Shown piece after piece: positions 10,440 to 22,410 of a stretch of 64,000 bases of DNA (within the stretch, counting starts at the first letter, position 1; each line of letters begins with the position of its first letter). The translations under genes and the position numbers were made by a program. The notes under the pieces were generated by a model. It did not search any database. It saw nothing but the letters and a program-made list of their open reading frames with translations, and was not told the DNA's origin. The DNA comes from Vicia villosa (Eukaryota; Streptophyta; Magnoliopsida; Fabales; Fabaceae): assembly GCF_029867415.1 (NCBI RefSeq), contig NC_081181.1, positions 123,571,042 to 123,635,041 of the forward strand, written 5' to 3'.

Positions 10440-12470
10440 TAGTTTGGATAAGAGACGCTCATTAGAATTTTATACCCTCGATATGAAGGGTTTCTGCCTT
10501 GCGGAATTTGGCCATGGTAGTTTTTAGTATCGTCAAATACTGCTCCATAACTACTTCCTTTGCTTGGTAATCCCCTCGTATCTGTGATAAGACCATCTTC
10601 GACTTGATCACTACCTTCTTAGCTTCCATATTGAGTGTTATATGTAGTCCAATCGAGAATGTGATCACTCTTTAAAAGAAGTTTGGCTCAACTGCCTTTC
10701 CCATTGGAAGAGCCATTCACGAATAACGTCCACTTCAAAAGTGTTTTTTTGCTTCCTCGAATGGTGGTTTCCGCAATGAAGTCATCCAAAGTTTGTGATT
10801 TAAGTGCTTTTATGCGGTTCCTAATAGATATCAAAACCATAAATCTCTAAGAACCATTTTTGTCATCCTTCCCGTTAAGCCAAGTTTGAAGTATTTGTCT
10901 AGCGAGGTATTATGTCCTTACTATAATGAAATGTGCTAAGAAATAGTATCTCAGCTCCTTATCGCGACTACAAGGGCCAGAGCAATTTTCTCCACCTTGT
11001 AGTAAAATAATATAATCCTTTCATGATGAAATACACTAGATCCTAGGAGATCTCGTCTTCCTGTACCGGGATGGCCCCCATGACCTCAAACGATATGGAC
11101 AAATAGATTAACAATGTCTTGATGTACTCAAGACAAACTAGAATAGGTCATTACGATAATATCTCTTTGATCATGTTAAAGACACTTTCATGCTTTAGTG
11201 TCCATTCAAATGTGGTTTCCTTTCTTAACAATTTATAAAATTGTAAAGCATAATAGGCAGATCTAGAGATAAATCATGAAAGAGCTATAACATGTCGTTT
11301 AGTCACTGAATTTCTTTCTTGGTTTTTGGGGTCATCATATTAACCACTGGGTGACATTTTTCCAAGAAGACTTTGATTCCTCTCTTTGTGAAGTTGTATC
11401 CCAAAAATTCGCATGTCCTGACTCTAAAGGTGCATTTTTTGGGCATAAACAAATGTTGTATTTCCTAACTTTATCAAATACGAGAGACTGTGTGTTCGTC
11501 TCCCTCCTTTGATTTAAAAATCATGTAATCTTTGTAAACTTCCAACATGTCTCCTATTTTGTTCTTGAAAACCTTGTTCACCATCCTATGGTACATCACT
11601 CCTCTGTTCTTGATACCTAAAAGCATGACTTTGTACCAAAATTTCCTCGCATTTGTCATGAATTTTGTTTGGTTGGAGTTGTGGGATTCATTGGTATTTT
11701 GTTGTGGCTTCAATATGCACCCGTGAACTATAAAAGTTTGAACCCTAAAGAGTTATGTGCTAGTTTGCCTATGTTTGGCAGTGAGTATAAATCCTTTGGG
11801 AAGTCTCAATTTTTATCAGACTAGTCAACGCACATGTGCCACTCATTGTTTGATTTTTGCACTAGCAGAATGTTGGATAATTATGTCGTGTATTTACCTC
11901 AATTATAAATCTGACCCCTTATGAGCTCTTCGACGACCCTTCTTCCTACTTTGGCCTTTTCGAGTGATTTCTTCCTAAGACGTTGAACCATATATTATAC
12001 AATCCTCTATGGGGCTAATGAGTGGCTAGTCACCTCAGGGATAAGCCTTGGAATTTCTTTCGTTGACTAAGTGAATAAATAATTATTTTCGTGTAGGCAT
12101 AATGTGAGTTTATCTTGTACAAGCTTGGGAAACGCTTCCCCAACTTCGATGACTTTTGACAAATCATTTGTGATGGGGATTTCAAAGAATTTTTCGACTG
12201 GCTCTAGCCTCTCTATATTCCTTCTTGTTTCCAACTGTATGACTTCTTCGTCCCCCTCCCGTTCTTGCCGGAAGATTGTTCTTCTACCTCGCGCATCTAG
12301 GTCAACCATCCTTCTAGGGTTTTCTCCGCAAATTACTTCCTTCGATAATTGTTTCTTTTCCAACAGAGCTAAAAAACATGTATGGGACAAGTCTAAATCT
12401 GATTCAAGCACAATGATCCTACTTCGCAGTTATATATAATTTCACCTTCACGTGTATTGTTGATAATACT
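10440..12470 (-). pseudogene. Ty3/gypsy pol remnant (RT to RNase H)
   Basis: Minus-strand frames show, in order, a linker typical of gypsy polyproteins (12411-12067, with 'LPKLVQDKL'-like spacing before RT), an RT piece at 11713-11474 ('MVNKVFKNKIGDMLEVYKD', where the catalytic YVDD has become YKDY), and an RNase H piece at 10668-10462 ('GDYQAKEVVMEQYL'). The last resembles the extra RNase H of the Tat lineage. Many stops and frameshifts separate the blocks, so the element is dead. No clear LTR pair was found. Confidence 0.75.
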
Positions 12471-13130
12471 ACACACATGGCCACCATGGCCGGATTTTTA
12501 AGGATGCAATACCAAACCGATCATCACCTAATGACCGGAAATCTCACTATGACAATTCTTCTTCCCTCTTCATCCCTAAACACCACATGGAGTTTTATGT
12601 ATGCCAAGCTGTTGTGCCCGTGCCATCGAAACCTTGGAGGTTTCCTCCGCGTCATGGTTGCACTATTGATTTAAGATCCAACTTAGTGTACATTTTTGCA
12701 TACATTTAAATCACATGAGCTCCCTTAGTCCATAATATGCGTGGAAATTCTTATACCATCGTTGCTTTTATCAATGTGAGTATGTGGAGGTTTGGTATTT
12801 CGTTCCCTAACTTGTTATCATAGTTATCATAAACACAGACAAAAATATATTGAATTAAAAATAAAACAAGTAGTATTAAATATGTATACAATTGGAAGAA
12901 AACAAATACATACAAAATTGAAAAGAAAAAAATAAAAGTAGTTTATTTTACAATTATGTCACCTCAGTGTGGAACACGGAAAGAGCGAGTGCTTTTTAAC
13001 CTCAAAATTTCTTTTAATGATTAGTGTGTAATGACGGAAAAAATTGCACTTGTGGGTAAGAGTTTTGACTTTTGATAATGGCTAGAAAACGCCAAAATGG
13101 TTAGCTTTAGCTTTTGCTTTTGCTTTTGCT
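12471..13130. other. intergenic, upstream of kinase 1
   Basis: I see no coding region or transposon ends. A short run of 'gcttttgcttttgctttt' precedes the region shared with the second kinase promoter. Confidence 0.4.
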
Positions 13131-13269
13131 ATAATTGAGTTGTGTTTCGCACTCTGATAAACGCGAAATCAACACGTTAACGAGCAACCTTAAACATAAA
13201 TACCGGTCAACTTCAAACATCAAACGACACTCACACTTGTTTCCTATTTTCCATTGTTCTTCATCCAAC
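13131..13269 (+). promoter_or_regulatory. proximal promoter/5'UTR of kinase copy 1
   Basis: This stretch aligns by eye with 22715-22856 upstream of kinase copy 2. Shared blocks include 'ccttaaacataaatacc' (a TATA-like 'cataaatac') and 'gacactcacacttgtt' just before the start codon. The duplicated segment therefore included the core promoter. The transcription start is not determined. Confidence 0.5.
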
Positions 13270-14722
13270 ATGGGTGTCTGTGTCGCTTCACTCTCTCGCC
13301 TACAACCACCCTCTTCCCTCAACATCCTTTCCACTTCAGGAAGTAATAATGAGAGTACTAACAAAGATTCACCAGCATGTAACAAGAGTAAAGTTTGTGA
13401 AATGGAAGGTAGTGAGATAAGTGAGCCAGACTTGAAGGTGTTTAGTTATGGAGATTTGAAAATTGCAACAAAGAGTTTCAAGTCAGATGCTTTGCTTGGG
13501 GAAGGTGGTTTTGGTAAAGTGTATAAAGGTTGGTTAAATGCTGAAACACTCGCTCCTGCTAAAGCTGGTTCTGGAATGATGGTGGCTATCAAGAAAATGA
13601 AAGCTGATCGTTTGCAAGGTGTTCAAGAATGGCAGGTTAGTTCATTTTCATTGAGGACTCTTTGCTCTATTAGTATTCGGATATCTGACTATATAATTTC
13701 TTGTGTTTTTGCATGATAATGCAGTCAGAAATAGACTTTTTAGGAAGGATTTCTCATCCCAACTTGGTCAAGCTACTTGGTTATTGTAGTGAGAATGATG
13801 AACTTCTTCTTGTGTATGAGTTTATGCCAAGGGGAAGCTTGGAAAGCCATCTATTTAAAAGTATGAACTTTGAAACAATTAATGTTAATAATAAGCATAA
13901 AATTCTTGGCTATGGATCTGTGTTTAAACTCAATTTTTTTTTTGTGTTTTGTTAGAAAATACTAATAGAGAGACACTTTCTTGGAAAACTCGACTCGAAA
14001 TAGCTATTGATGCTGCTAGAGGTTTGGCTTTCTTGCACTCTTCAGAAAAGCAAGTTATATAGAGAGATTTCAAGGCTTCTAATATACTTCTTGATGGGGT
14101 TAGTCACTTTTTGCAGATCAGATGCATTAATTATTCAATGAAATTAAAAAGTGAAATTTGTTTATAATATAGGACGGAGTAGTGTGTATATTGATAATCA
14201 AATATTTGTGTTTTACAGAATTACCATGCAAAGATTTCAGATTTTGGATTGGCTAAATTCGGGCCATCAGAGGGAGATACGCATGTGACTACTAGGATCA
14301 TGGGCACATTTGGCTATGTTGCTCCGGAATACATTGCATCAGGTCATTTGTACGTGAAGAGTGATGTTTATGGATTTGGTGTAGTGCTACTTGAGATGCT
14401 GACAGGTTTGCAAGTACTTGATACAGAAAGGCCTAACGGGAAACATAATCTGGTTGAATGGATTAAGCCTTCTCTAACAGATGAAAGAATGTTGAAAAGT
14501 AGCATAATGGATAGTAGGTTAGAGGGCCAATATTCATCAAAGGCGGCATTTGAAACGGCTAAGCTTATTCTTAAATGTCTTGAATCTGACCCTAAGAAAC
14601 GTCCTTCTATGAATGATGTTTTGGAGAAATTGGAAGGGATAAAATATATTAAGGATAGAAGGAAGATATCCAAGAAGCATTGCACTAAGTCTGAATTAAG
14701 AAAAGATAATTTGTCTATTTAA
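13270..14722 (+). pseudogene. RLCK-VII (PIX13/Cx32-like) kinase, copy 1, nonsense-disrupted
   Basis: Exons at 13270-13635, 13725-13860, 13956-14098 and 14219-14722 give 383 in-phase codons. The N-terminus MGVC fits N-myristoylation at Gly2 and palmitoylation at Cys4. GEGGFG (residues 78-83) and the VAIK lysine (108) are intact. At codon 203 (14060-14062) the conserved Tyr of the YRDFKASN catalytic loop is TAG, so translation stops before the catalytic Asp, DFG and activation segment. Downstream sequence stays in frame and well conserved ([17 protein letters not shown]), so the lesion is recent or the locus is still transcribed. The intron that splits exons 4 and 5 in copy 2 is absent here without any scar. 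Possible fates are a pseudogene, a 202-residue kinase-less membrane-anchored fragment, or a sequencing error at one base. Confidence 0.85.
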
Positions 14723-15977
14723 AGATGGAGGGTGAATATTTGATTCAGTGAATAGGTTTTTACGAGTCACTTTGTAATCATTTATAAATTCTTTTATTTT
14801 TCTTTGTTTGAGTTTAGTCCCAATGTTTTAAAGTGGGAAAGTGTTATAAGTAATTTTCATTCCTTTGTAAAAAACAAAACGCAATAAATTCATTGTACTT
14901 CAAACTTTTCTATCCACGTTCGTTATCAACATGTCATGAGGACCAAATCTTCCAATTCTTCAGTTTTTTCATCGTGGACACAATCCACCTTGATATGTTC
15001 TTCAACTTCAGCTTTTATAAAGAGAAGTATGAGATGATTGTTCATTTTTTGTGTTGGTATATGCTAAACTCCTTGGGCGTCAAGTACCAAAACATATGCA
15101 TATTCAAAAGGTAATATTATCATCATATCACATATGTCTTGGATATCATCATTAAGTTCATATTCAAACTTGTTAGTGATTATTTCGTCCTCGTCATATT
15201 CGTAAGCTATCAAATTTACATCAGTATGCATTGTTATTGTTCATACCGTCTTCACCCATCAGTATGCATTATTTCGTCCTCGTCATATTCGTAAGCTATC
15301 AAATTGTTAGTGTTATTTTGTTGCATTATATTCCTATCACCTTACTGCTTGATTGTCATATTTATTGGCTTTACGTGCTTAGGAGTGAAAATAGGCTGAG
15401 TCGAGTTAGGTTTTGTCAATATTGAATTTAGTCTGTTAAAAATTTCAAAGCTTAAGTCTGGTATGTGACCTATCATAAACTTATTTTTATACCTGAATCT
15501 AGCATTTTTGAAGGTTTGACAGGCTTATTAGCATTGAATCCTAAGAGGGATCCTTGCGCTAGATCTCACAAGAGAGATCCTTGACGCACATGGAAACGAT
15601 CAAAACACTTCATCCACGAGAAGAGATCCTTGTCCCCTTTAGACGTGATCAAAATGATGGATCCTAAAGAGGAATCCTTGTCGCCCCTAGATGCGATCAA
15701 GAACTGAATCCCTATATGGAATCTTTATTGTTTAAGAAAAGCAGTAAATATATGCTTTGCCTCGAGAGAGGATGGTGTTAACTAATAGTCTCAAATAAGG
15801 GACAACACGATCATACAGAAATGGCTATGTAAAACATAAAACTAACGATGATGGCGATTAACATAAAAGACTTTCAAGGTGTGCCGCAGTCTTAGTGTTT
15901 ACAAAAAGCCCCTGCAGGGGCAAAGAAATACAACAAAGGCCATTATGGGCCAATAAAACCACAAATAACACAAACCA
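14723..15977. other. 3' flank of kinase 1 and decayed repeats
   Basis: A block of about 38 bp at 15181-15218 is repeated at 15268-15305. At 15382 a 'taggagtgaaaatagg' block resembles one end of a hAT MITE, without a recognisable partner. From 15535 to 15720 there is an imperfect array of 'gagatccttg' and 'gatcaaaa' words. I see no genes. Confidence 0.4.
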
Positions 15978-17843
15978 TTAACCGTCCTCCTGAGTTTCCC
16001 CCTTTGTGATGTCATCCTCCAGTTGGGAAGCTTCCGATCCACCTCCTTTTAGTGCCACACAACCATCCCGGGCGTCCTTGGATGGAGAAGAACCTTTGAG
16101 CTCCAAGGGTGACACCAGCCCATCATCCACAAGATGACCATCACATAAAAATTTAAGGAGGTCAAAGTTGCTCAGGTCCAGCTCTGTATATAAGAAGGAA
16201 ATTTGATATTTTGCTCGCTCAAAGTAGACACCAGAGATTAACACCAGTTCATCATTGAGATTTGAAACCTCCTCCTCCAATTCCTTTTTGAAACGAAAGG
16301 CGTCTTCTAGAGATTTTCTCAAAGATTTATCCTTAGAGGATATCACTATAGCCTTGACCTCCGTAGTCGCCTAACTTCTTATCCCAAGTGTCCTTGTCCT
16401 TCTGCAAAGCCTCCGGCAACCTCTGGCTTTCGGTACAACCATCCTCATATATCTTGAGCTTTGCCTTAATCTCTCTTTCGGCCTGGTTTCGCCTCTCCTG
16501 CTCGACATCTTCCAACATCAATGCCCTTATGAGAAGGTTATCCTTCATGCCAATAAGTGCGGGAGGCGTCTTAGATTGAAAAGCCTTGTAATAGGAAGGG
16601 AACCTCTCAAAAAGGGGAGATGTGAACCTAGACACTAAATAGCAACAAATCCAATGTCACACCACAAAATAGGGGTGGTGGAGCCTCGCTTTAGGAAGGC
16701 CTATGAGTGCTCACCTCTACTGCAGCTTGTGAGACGTTACCGTCTCCGGCAGTTTATGAATAACCCTCTCCTGGCTTATGGGCCTTCACATTGGGCGATT
16801 CAAGAGATTGTCCCTCCCCTTTCCTCTTACTTCCTTTAGAAACAAAACCACATGGATGACTCTAGGGACTATTAGTCTGCCCAAGAGCGGCTTGGATATT
16901 TTCCCACCTGTTTCTTCGTTCCTCTAGAGTAATTGTCGCCATCTGATCTACAAAATAATAAAGGAAGGTCGTGTGCACTATTTGGATATACCCATGAAAG
17001 GCTTAGATTAATCAAAACTTACCAAGGTAATCAGCGATCTAGTCATCGCATTTTAGCCACAGATCAATTATTAAGTGTGAATCCATGACCATAAATTTCC
17101 CCATGAGGCGAACTATCCTCGCCTCTCTAGGGGTAAGATATTTCTTGTCCTATCCTGCAATCTCCACAGGCTAACCCGTCCAGGATAAGGTAGAGAGGAG
17201 GCGACATCATCCCATAGCTCTATGAGAGAGTCCTCTCACCCTCTCACTCAGGCAAATATGTCTTTCCAATTCTTATAGTGGTTGGAGTGAGGCCTAAACG
17301 GGCCCTTCCCACTATACTGCCTAAGGACACCCGTCCTCCTATTAAAGGTTCGATAGCATAAAATGAGAAAAATATACCTACAGTAGAAGAAATCTCAAAG
17401 ACTTCACATATCATCTCAAAGGCCCTAATAAAACTGCAACTATTAGGAAGCAGCTGGGGAGGTGCAATATTGAGGACCTTCGGGACCTCCACAACAAAAG
17501 GGGAAAAGGGGAGAAAAATCCACATATCCTTGATAAAGGAGGAGAGAGAAGTAGGAATAAGGGATGAAGGATTACAAGAGACGCACATGATAACCCTCTC
17601 TGATGGTGAACAAGCCTCTAGGATAACCATCATCTCATCTTCTGAGGAAGAAATCTCCACTTCTATTTGGAAGGAGAGCATTTGTTCATCATAAATATAG
17701 TAAGGCTCAATATCCTCGGCGTCTTTAGGCACGAAGAAAGGGGAATCCATTATATTTTTGTTCTTGGGAAAATAGAAGAACAAAAACAAATCATCATCAC
17801 AGTCACATTCGTCAAAGGGATGGCTATAATTCTCAAATCCCAC
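15978..17843 (-). pseudogene. retroelement-type ORF remnant (gypsy-type transposase-like domain plus coiled coil)
   Basis: Read on the minus strand, 17843-17244 encodes 199 residues. An acidic N-terminal part is followed by 'PSSLIPTSLSSFIKDMWIFL', 'FSPFVVEVPKVLNIAPPQL' and 'FIRAFEMICEVFEI', the pattern of the plant 'putative gypsy type transposase' domain found near the N-terminus of many plant retroelement ORFs. Downstream, 16635-16333 and 16346-15978 in two overlapping frames are charged and heptad-like (for example 'EQERRNQAEREIKAKLKIYE'), a probable coiled coil broken by a frameshift. A TATA-like TTATAAAAG on the minus strand at about 18036-18044 and a leader with possible intron precede it. 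A degenerate gag-like product is most likely. Confidence 0.55.
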
Positions 17844-18059
17844 TGTTTTATAGCTAACCTAAACCCTATTTCAAACCCTTCCTTATAATTCCTACACAGA
17901 ATACTACAAAAGAACGGAAAAGAAAAATACATACTTGAGAGGGTTGAAAACGAGGAATCATGAGCTTGTAAGAAAGTTGGGCAGATTGTGGAAGAACTTG
18001 CAGAAGTCATGAGAACAAAATAGAGCAAGAAAATACAAGAACAAGCTTTTATAAGGGAG

Positions 18060-18624
18060 TAAAAACCACAAGGAGCCTTTTAGGCTCCCTATGAATTTCG
18101 AAACACTCAGTATGCTTCTAGCGTGTGGCACTAATGTCTAGTGTCTCGAAAGATAGGCCATCACTGCTTACAAAAAAATAGAAGCAAGCATGATCTTCTG
18201 AATTATTGATGTTTGAAATCCCCAACTGACATCCTAGTTAATCATGATACATCTCTTAGGTGGTGGTGACTCACCTCTAAATAAGAGGCTTACCCTAATA
18301 TAAAAAGGACTCGTCTCCCATTCAATAGGTCGCCTTCAGTTGAGAGACTCGTTATAAGCTAAGGGATTAGCCTTTCATTCAAAAGGTTGCCTTCAACAGA
18401 GGGACCGCCTCTCCTTCAAAAGGGTCATGCCCCAAAATAAGAGACATGTCACCCATCAAAAGACTTGTCCCAGACCACGGGACAAAATCTAATAGAAGCC
18501 TTAAAACACATTGCACGTTTACAAACCCTCGTTCCTGAGGACTGTGTAGTGTTATATTTATGAGAGTCTCAAATAATGGCGGCGTCAGATTCCTTGCCTA
18601 GTAAGGCGTCAATTTGGCGCTATC
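18060..18624. other. LTR-like noncoding repeat
   Basis: Imperfect repeats of 'gagagactcg/ggttgccttca' type words (18340-18480) without coding. The segment joins directly to the 317-bp tandem units, so it is probably part of the same LTR or leader. Confidence 0.4.
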
Positions 18625-19040
18625 TTTATGGAGTATGTGATCTTGCCTTTAGGACAAATGGCTTGTATAATATTGTTATCTCTCCACTAGTCATATAATA
18701 ATGACTCATACCACGACTTCTTGAAAAATAGATAGCCAACAGGATTTCCTAAACCTTAGGCACAAAGGTCTCTATAAATATATGATCCTTTAATGGTAGA
18801 GGACGGATCTTAACTTAACAACTATAACGCATAATACAGATAGGGATGGCAAGAAGACCCAAATCCGCGGGGCCCACCCGCACCCGAACCCGAGTCAACA
18901 GGTGAAAACCCGAGTTGACTGGGTTCGGGTTCGGGTGCCACCCGATATTTTGGGTGCGGGTTTGGGTAGTGTGAAACCCGCACCCGGAACCCGAAATCAT
19001 ACCCGCTTATATATATATATTATATATATTATATATATTA

Positions 19041-19079
<39 letters not shown>

Positions 19080-19741
19080 TATATTATATATATAAATATT
19101 TTGTGGAAAGTTGTAGAAAAAATGTATTTTATGTATTTTATTGCGGGTTCGAGTTTGGGTGAAAAAACCCGAATCCAACGGTTGTGGGCGTGGGTATTAT
19201 TTTTCCACTCGAACACCCTTTGGGTTTGGGTTCGGGTTTGGGTGTCGATTTCGGGTGCGTATTTGGGTAGTGCGAAACCCGCACTCGACCCGACCCGTTG
19301 CCATCCCTAAATACAGATCCTCTCACCTCACGTGGTTGGCCTGTCTTACCATCGTAAACATCATAAACATCACCAAACAAGGCCTCTCTCCGCCACGGGG
19401 AAGCCCTAACCACTATCACACTTGTTTATGGAGTATGTGATCTTGCCTTTAGGACAAATGGCTTGTATAATATTGTTATCTCTCCACTAGTCATATAAGA
19501 ATGAGTCATACCATGACTTCTTAAAAAATAGATAGCCAACAAGGTTTCCTAAACCTTAGGCACAAAGGCCTCTATAAATAGTTGATCCTTTAAGGGTAGA
19601 GGACGGATCTTAACTTAACAACTATAACGCATAATACAGATCCTCTCACCTCACGTGAGTTAGCCTCTCTTACCACCGTAAATATCATAAACATCACCAA
19701 ACAAGGCCTCTTTCCTCCGCGGGGAAGCCCTAACCACTATC
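18625..19741 (+). repeat. 317-bp tandem direct repeat, first copy split by MITE
   Basis: Unit A is 18625-18840 plus 19318-19418; unit B is 19425-19741. Once the MITE and one TSD are removed both are 317 bp and nearly identical. Each contains a TATA-like 'ctataaata' (18772 and 19572), so each could carry a promoter. They probably belong to an LTR of the neighbouring retroelement, duplicated in tandem before the MITE inserted in unit A. Confidence 0.85.
18841..19309. mobile_element. hAT-type MITE (469 bp)
   Basis: The ends TAGGGATGGCAA / TTGCCATCCCTA are perfect inverted repeats flanked by an 8-bp duplication AATACAGA (18833-18840 and 19310-19317). Arms of about 170 bp consist of 'acccg/cgggt' words and a TA-rich microsatellite core (19008-19100). 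Its TIR resembles those at 5450 and 39536, so several related hAT families invaded this locus. There is no transposase. Confidence 0.93.
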
Positions 19742-19984
19742 ATTTACTAAGGCCTCTGAGTATCTCCTATCCGTGTAGGGATACCACGCACACCTGTATT
19801 TTTTGACAAGCACATTTTGTTAGGAGGATAACCTAGAAATGACACATCTAAGAGCATGAGACTCAAACTTATCTTAATTTTGATTATAGACATGGATAAA
19901 AGTTATACAACCAAATCCTTAAGATTTGAGACTGTGCAACATAGAAGCAGAAGAAAAAAATGAGATGATAAATTAAATATAACT

Positions 19985-20660
19985 AACATTACCTATAATA
20001 CGTGACTACTAGAGATGGAAGGAAAAGTGAAATGAATATGATCAAATGGTTAATCATTTTTAGAAATACTCAAAGGAAAACTAGTTTGGTTATGTTTAGA
20101 AAACTGATAAATATCACATTTAAAAGACTCGCAACTTGTTTTGAAAATAGGGATGAATACATACACTTCATTAATGAAAAAGAATGATGACTAAGATGTT
20201 TGTGCTAAAGACATATGTCCGAGGAAAAACATGACTCTGATTAAGATTGAAGATACCTTATGGTCAAAGAGGTATTATAATCTTCCATGTTCCTTAGCAA
20301 AATCGTCTTCCCCGTTGTATGATGTTGAAAAGTACAATTAGAGTAAAAATATATAATAATTATGATCCTCTGAATGCTTACGATTAGAGATGAGGTTGTT
20401 CAATAGACTGGAAACGTGAAACACACATTTCTATTTTAGAGATTGAAGATCAATGTTTCCATAATCATTAACCTGAGTATGAGAATCATCTACAACAATA
20501 ATATACGAAATGTTGGAAGAAAAAATATTCTTCAAAAAATATTGAGAGACAGATGTCATGTAATGAATGACACCAACATTAAAAGTCTAAGCACTCTTAG
20601 AGTCAGTATCAACAATATTAAAAGTTGAAATCACAATAGATCTATTTTTAACCATATTGA
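19985..20660 (-). pseudogene. Ty1/copia remnant (protease to integrase start)
   Basis: On the minus strand 20640-20370 reads like the copia region after the protease ('VIHYMTSVSQYF', 'GNIDLQSLK', 'CVFHVSSLLNNLISNRKHSE'). 20130-19990 reads 'FKCDIYQFSKHNQTSFPLS' then 'PFDHIH', the copia pre-integrase zinc-binding end and integrase start. Stops and missing residues make it inactive. No LTRs were identified. Confidence 0.6.
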
Positions 20661-21236
20661 TTTATCTTTCTAAAAATATCTTCTCAATAGAAGAAGAAGA
20701 AGAAGAAAAATTCCACCAAATAGCAGCAAAGAGACACCCAAGCTTCCTTTTTTTTCTTTTTTTAATGGGAAAAATTATTTAGAAATTCGCCAAAATAAAT
20801 TGTACTTTCGGGATGAACATTACCTCTTAATGAATAGTATTTTTGGGATGACAGTGTTTGAGAATGAACCGTACATGTGGAATGAACAATATCGTTGGAA
20901 TGAATAGTACGTTTGGAATGAACATTGAACTCATAATGACATAGTTTCTCGATAAACGATGATTTTGAATTTCAAAAGAGGTTGCGATTAAAAGAAAAAA
21001 ACGCAATAATGTCGGCTAGGGTTTAAGCAAAAGCAAGACCCCAAAAATAGATAGTTCGTAATATCATATAGAAAAAAGTATTTTAATACATTTCGTGATT
21101 TACTATATTAGAATAAATTTGTTTAAATAGAGATAAATTTAAACTTTATAGACTTACTTAATGAGTCACCTACTAGTAAAATAAAATAACTATAAATGTT
21201 ATTTGTTTCGTACTAAAACTAGAATTGGTGTTGGTC
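20660..21236. repeat. noncoding with GAA run and 'gaatga' repeats
   Basis: A short GAA run at 20688-20707 and an irregular array of 'ggaatgaacagtac'-like words at 20810-20930. No gene is visible. Confidence 0.4.
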
Positions 21237-21360
21237 GATGATGGAGGACTCTGAATCAGTGGTACTAATCTCTTATGCGGTGGCACAGGGTGAATCTGCA
21301 AGATAAGCACTCCAACATCCAAATAAGTTCAGAGTTCAAATTGAGTAAAATAAAAAATGG
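21237..21360 (+). repeat. dispersed repeat related to 9862-9975
   Basis: Shared words in the same order include 'ctctta/tgcggtggca', 'agcactcca' and 'gttcagagttcaa' against the copy at 9862-9975. Probably two decayed copies of one LTR family flanking the first kinase. Confidence 0.45.
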
Positions 21361-21458
21361 AGATCAAAAAGTGTATCGTAAATCTCACGTGTGTTTTTAT
21401 ACGTTAGATTATGTTAATTGAACTTATATCTAGTTGGGCTCTTTTTGGACTTCCAAAA

Positions 21459-21630
21459 TTTACAACAAAATACAACAAAAGTTAAAACATAAAAATGAAT
21501 TTACAACAAAATACAACAAAAATTGAAACATAAAAATGAATTTACAACAAAATACGACAAAAATTGAAACATAAAAATGAATTTACAACAAAATACAATA
21601 AATGTTGGTTTGAATTTAAAAACATAAAAA
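21459..21630 (+). repeat. 41-bp minisatellite, about four copies
   Basis: The word 'tttacaacaaaatac' starts at 21459, 21500, 21541 and 21582, a strict 41-bp period. The last copy is truncated and diverged. No coding potential. Confidence 0.9.
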
Positions 21631-21935
21631 TGTATTACATTATATAATTAATTTACATGATTTTTTTAATGGTCCATTATTAATTATTAATTGTTAGTAG
21701 AAGTCTAGACCTTCACCTCTTTTTAACTCTTTTAATCCTATCCTTATTCAAAAAAAAAAAAAAAAAAACTCTTTTAATCCTACATAATTCATCTACATTG
21801 CCTTGAATCTACTTAATTGTAATAAGACGGATATGGGCATGTCATATATCTCAAGAAAAAATGAAATATCTTGTAATAGGAACAAACTTCCATACATGCG
21901 TGACACATTACTTTACTTATATCCAAAAACAATTA

Positions 21936-22410
21936 GGGTGTGTTTGGATTGGCGGTGGACAGAATTGATTCTGAGAGAATTGAGTTTGATAGAATTGATT
22001 TTAATAGAATTGAGTTTAGAAGAATTGATTTATGTTTGGATACAATGATATAGAAGTGATTGTTATCGATTAATGTTATTTGGATAGTTTTAGCAAAATT
22101 GATTTTGAATTGTATAATTACCAAAATGGTAATAGATTCTAATACAAATCAAAAAGAAAAGAAGTAATTGATGAAAATTAAAGAGGGTAAAGAAGGAAAT
22201 TTTAAAAGAGTTGTAATAAATAATATATAATAAATGTAGAATTGATTCTACTAAACCCAAAAGCTAGGAATTGTAGCTTCTAGTAGAATTGCTTTTGGAG
22301 GAGGAGAATTGATTTTGGAAAAGTATCCAAACAAGAAAAATAATCAATTTTCAAGTTAAAATGGGCTAGAAGTGCTTTTGGGACTTGTAGAAACCAATCC
22401 AAACATACAC
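21936..22410. mobile_element. PIF/Harbinger (Tourist-type) MITE (475 bp)
   Basis: Termini GGGTGTGTTTGGATTGG and, inverted, GTGTATGTTTGGATTGG flank a unit bordered by TTA on both sides (21933-21935 and 22411-22413). A 3-bp TWA duplication with a GGGTGTGTTTGG-like TIR is the PIF/Harbinger hallmark. The left arm has repeated 'agaattga' words mirrored on the right. It lies about 450 bp upstream of kinase copy 2. Confidence 0.85.

Noticed and set aside
12104..12439. 111-residue plus-strand frame
   Set aside because: Antisense to the gypsy linker region on the minus strand, which has the recognisable protein pattern.
12476..12674. Short frame opening at a strong-looking start context (GCCACCATGG nearby)
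   Set aside because: No protein similarity, splice structure or conservation seen; probable gypsy remnant or chance.
14368..14685. 105-residue minus-strand frame (and its counterpart at 24014-24319)
   Set aside because: Antisense shadow of the kinase C-lobe exon; both paralogues show it because the coding strand is conserved.
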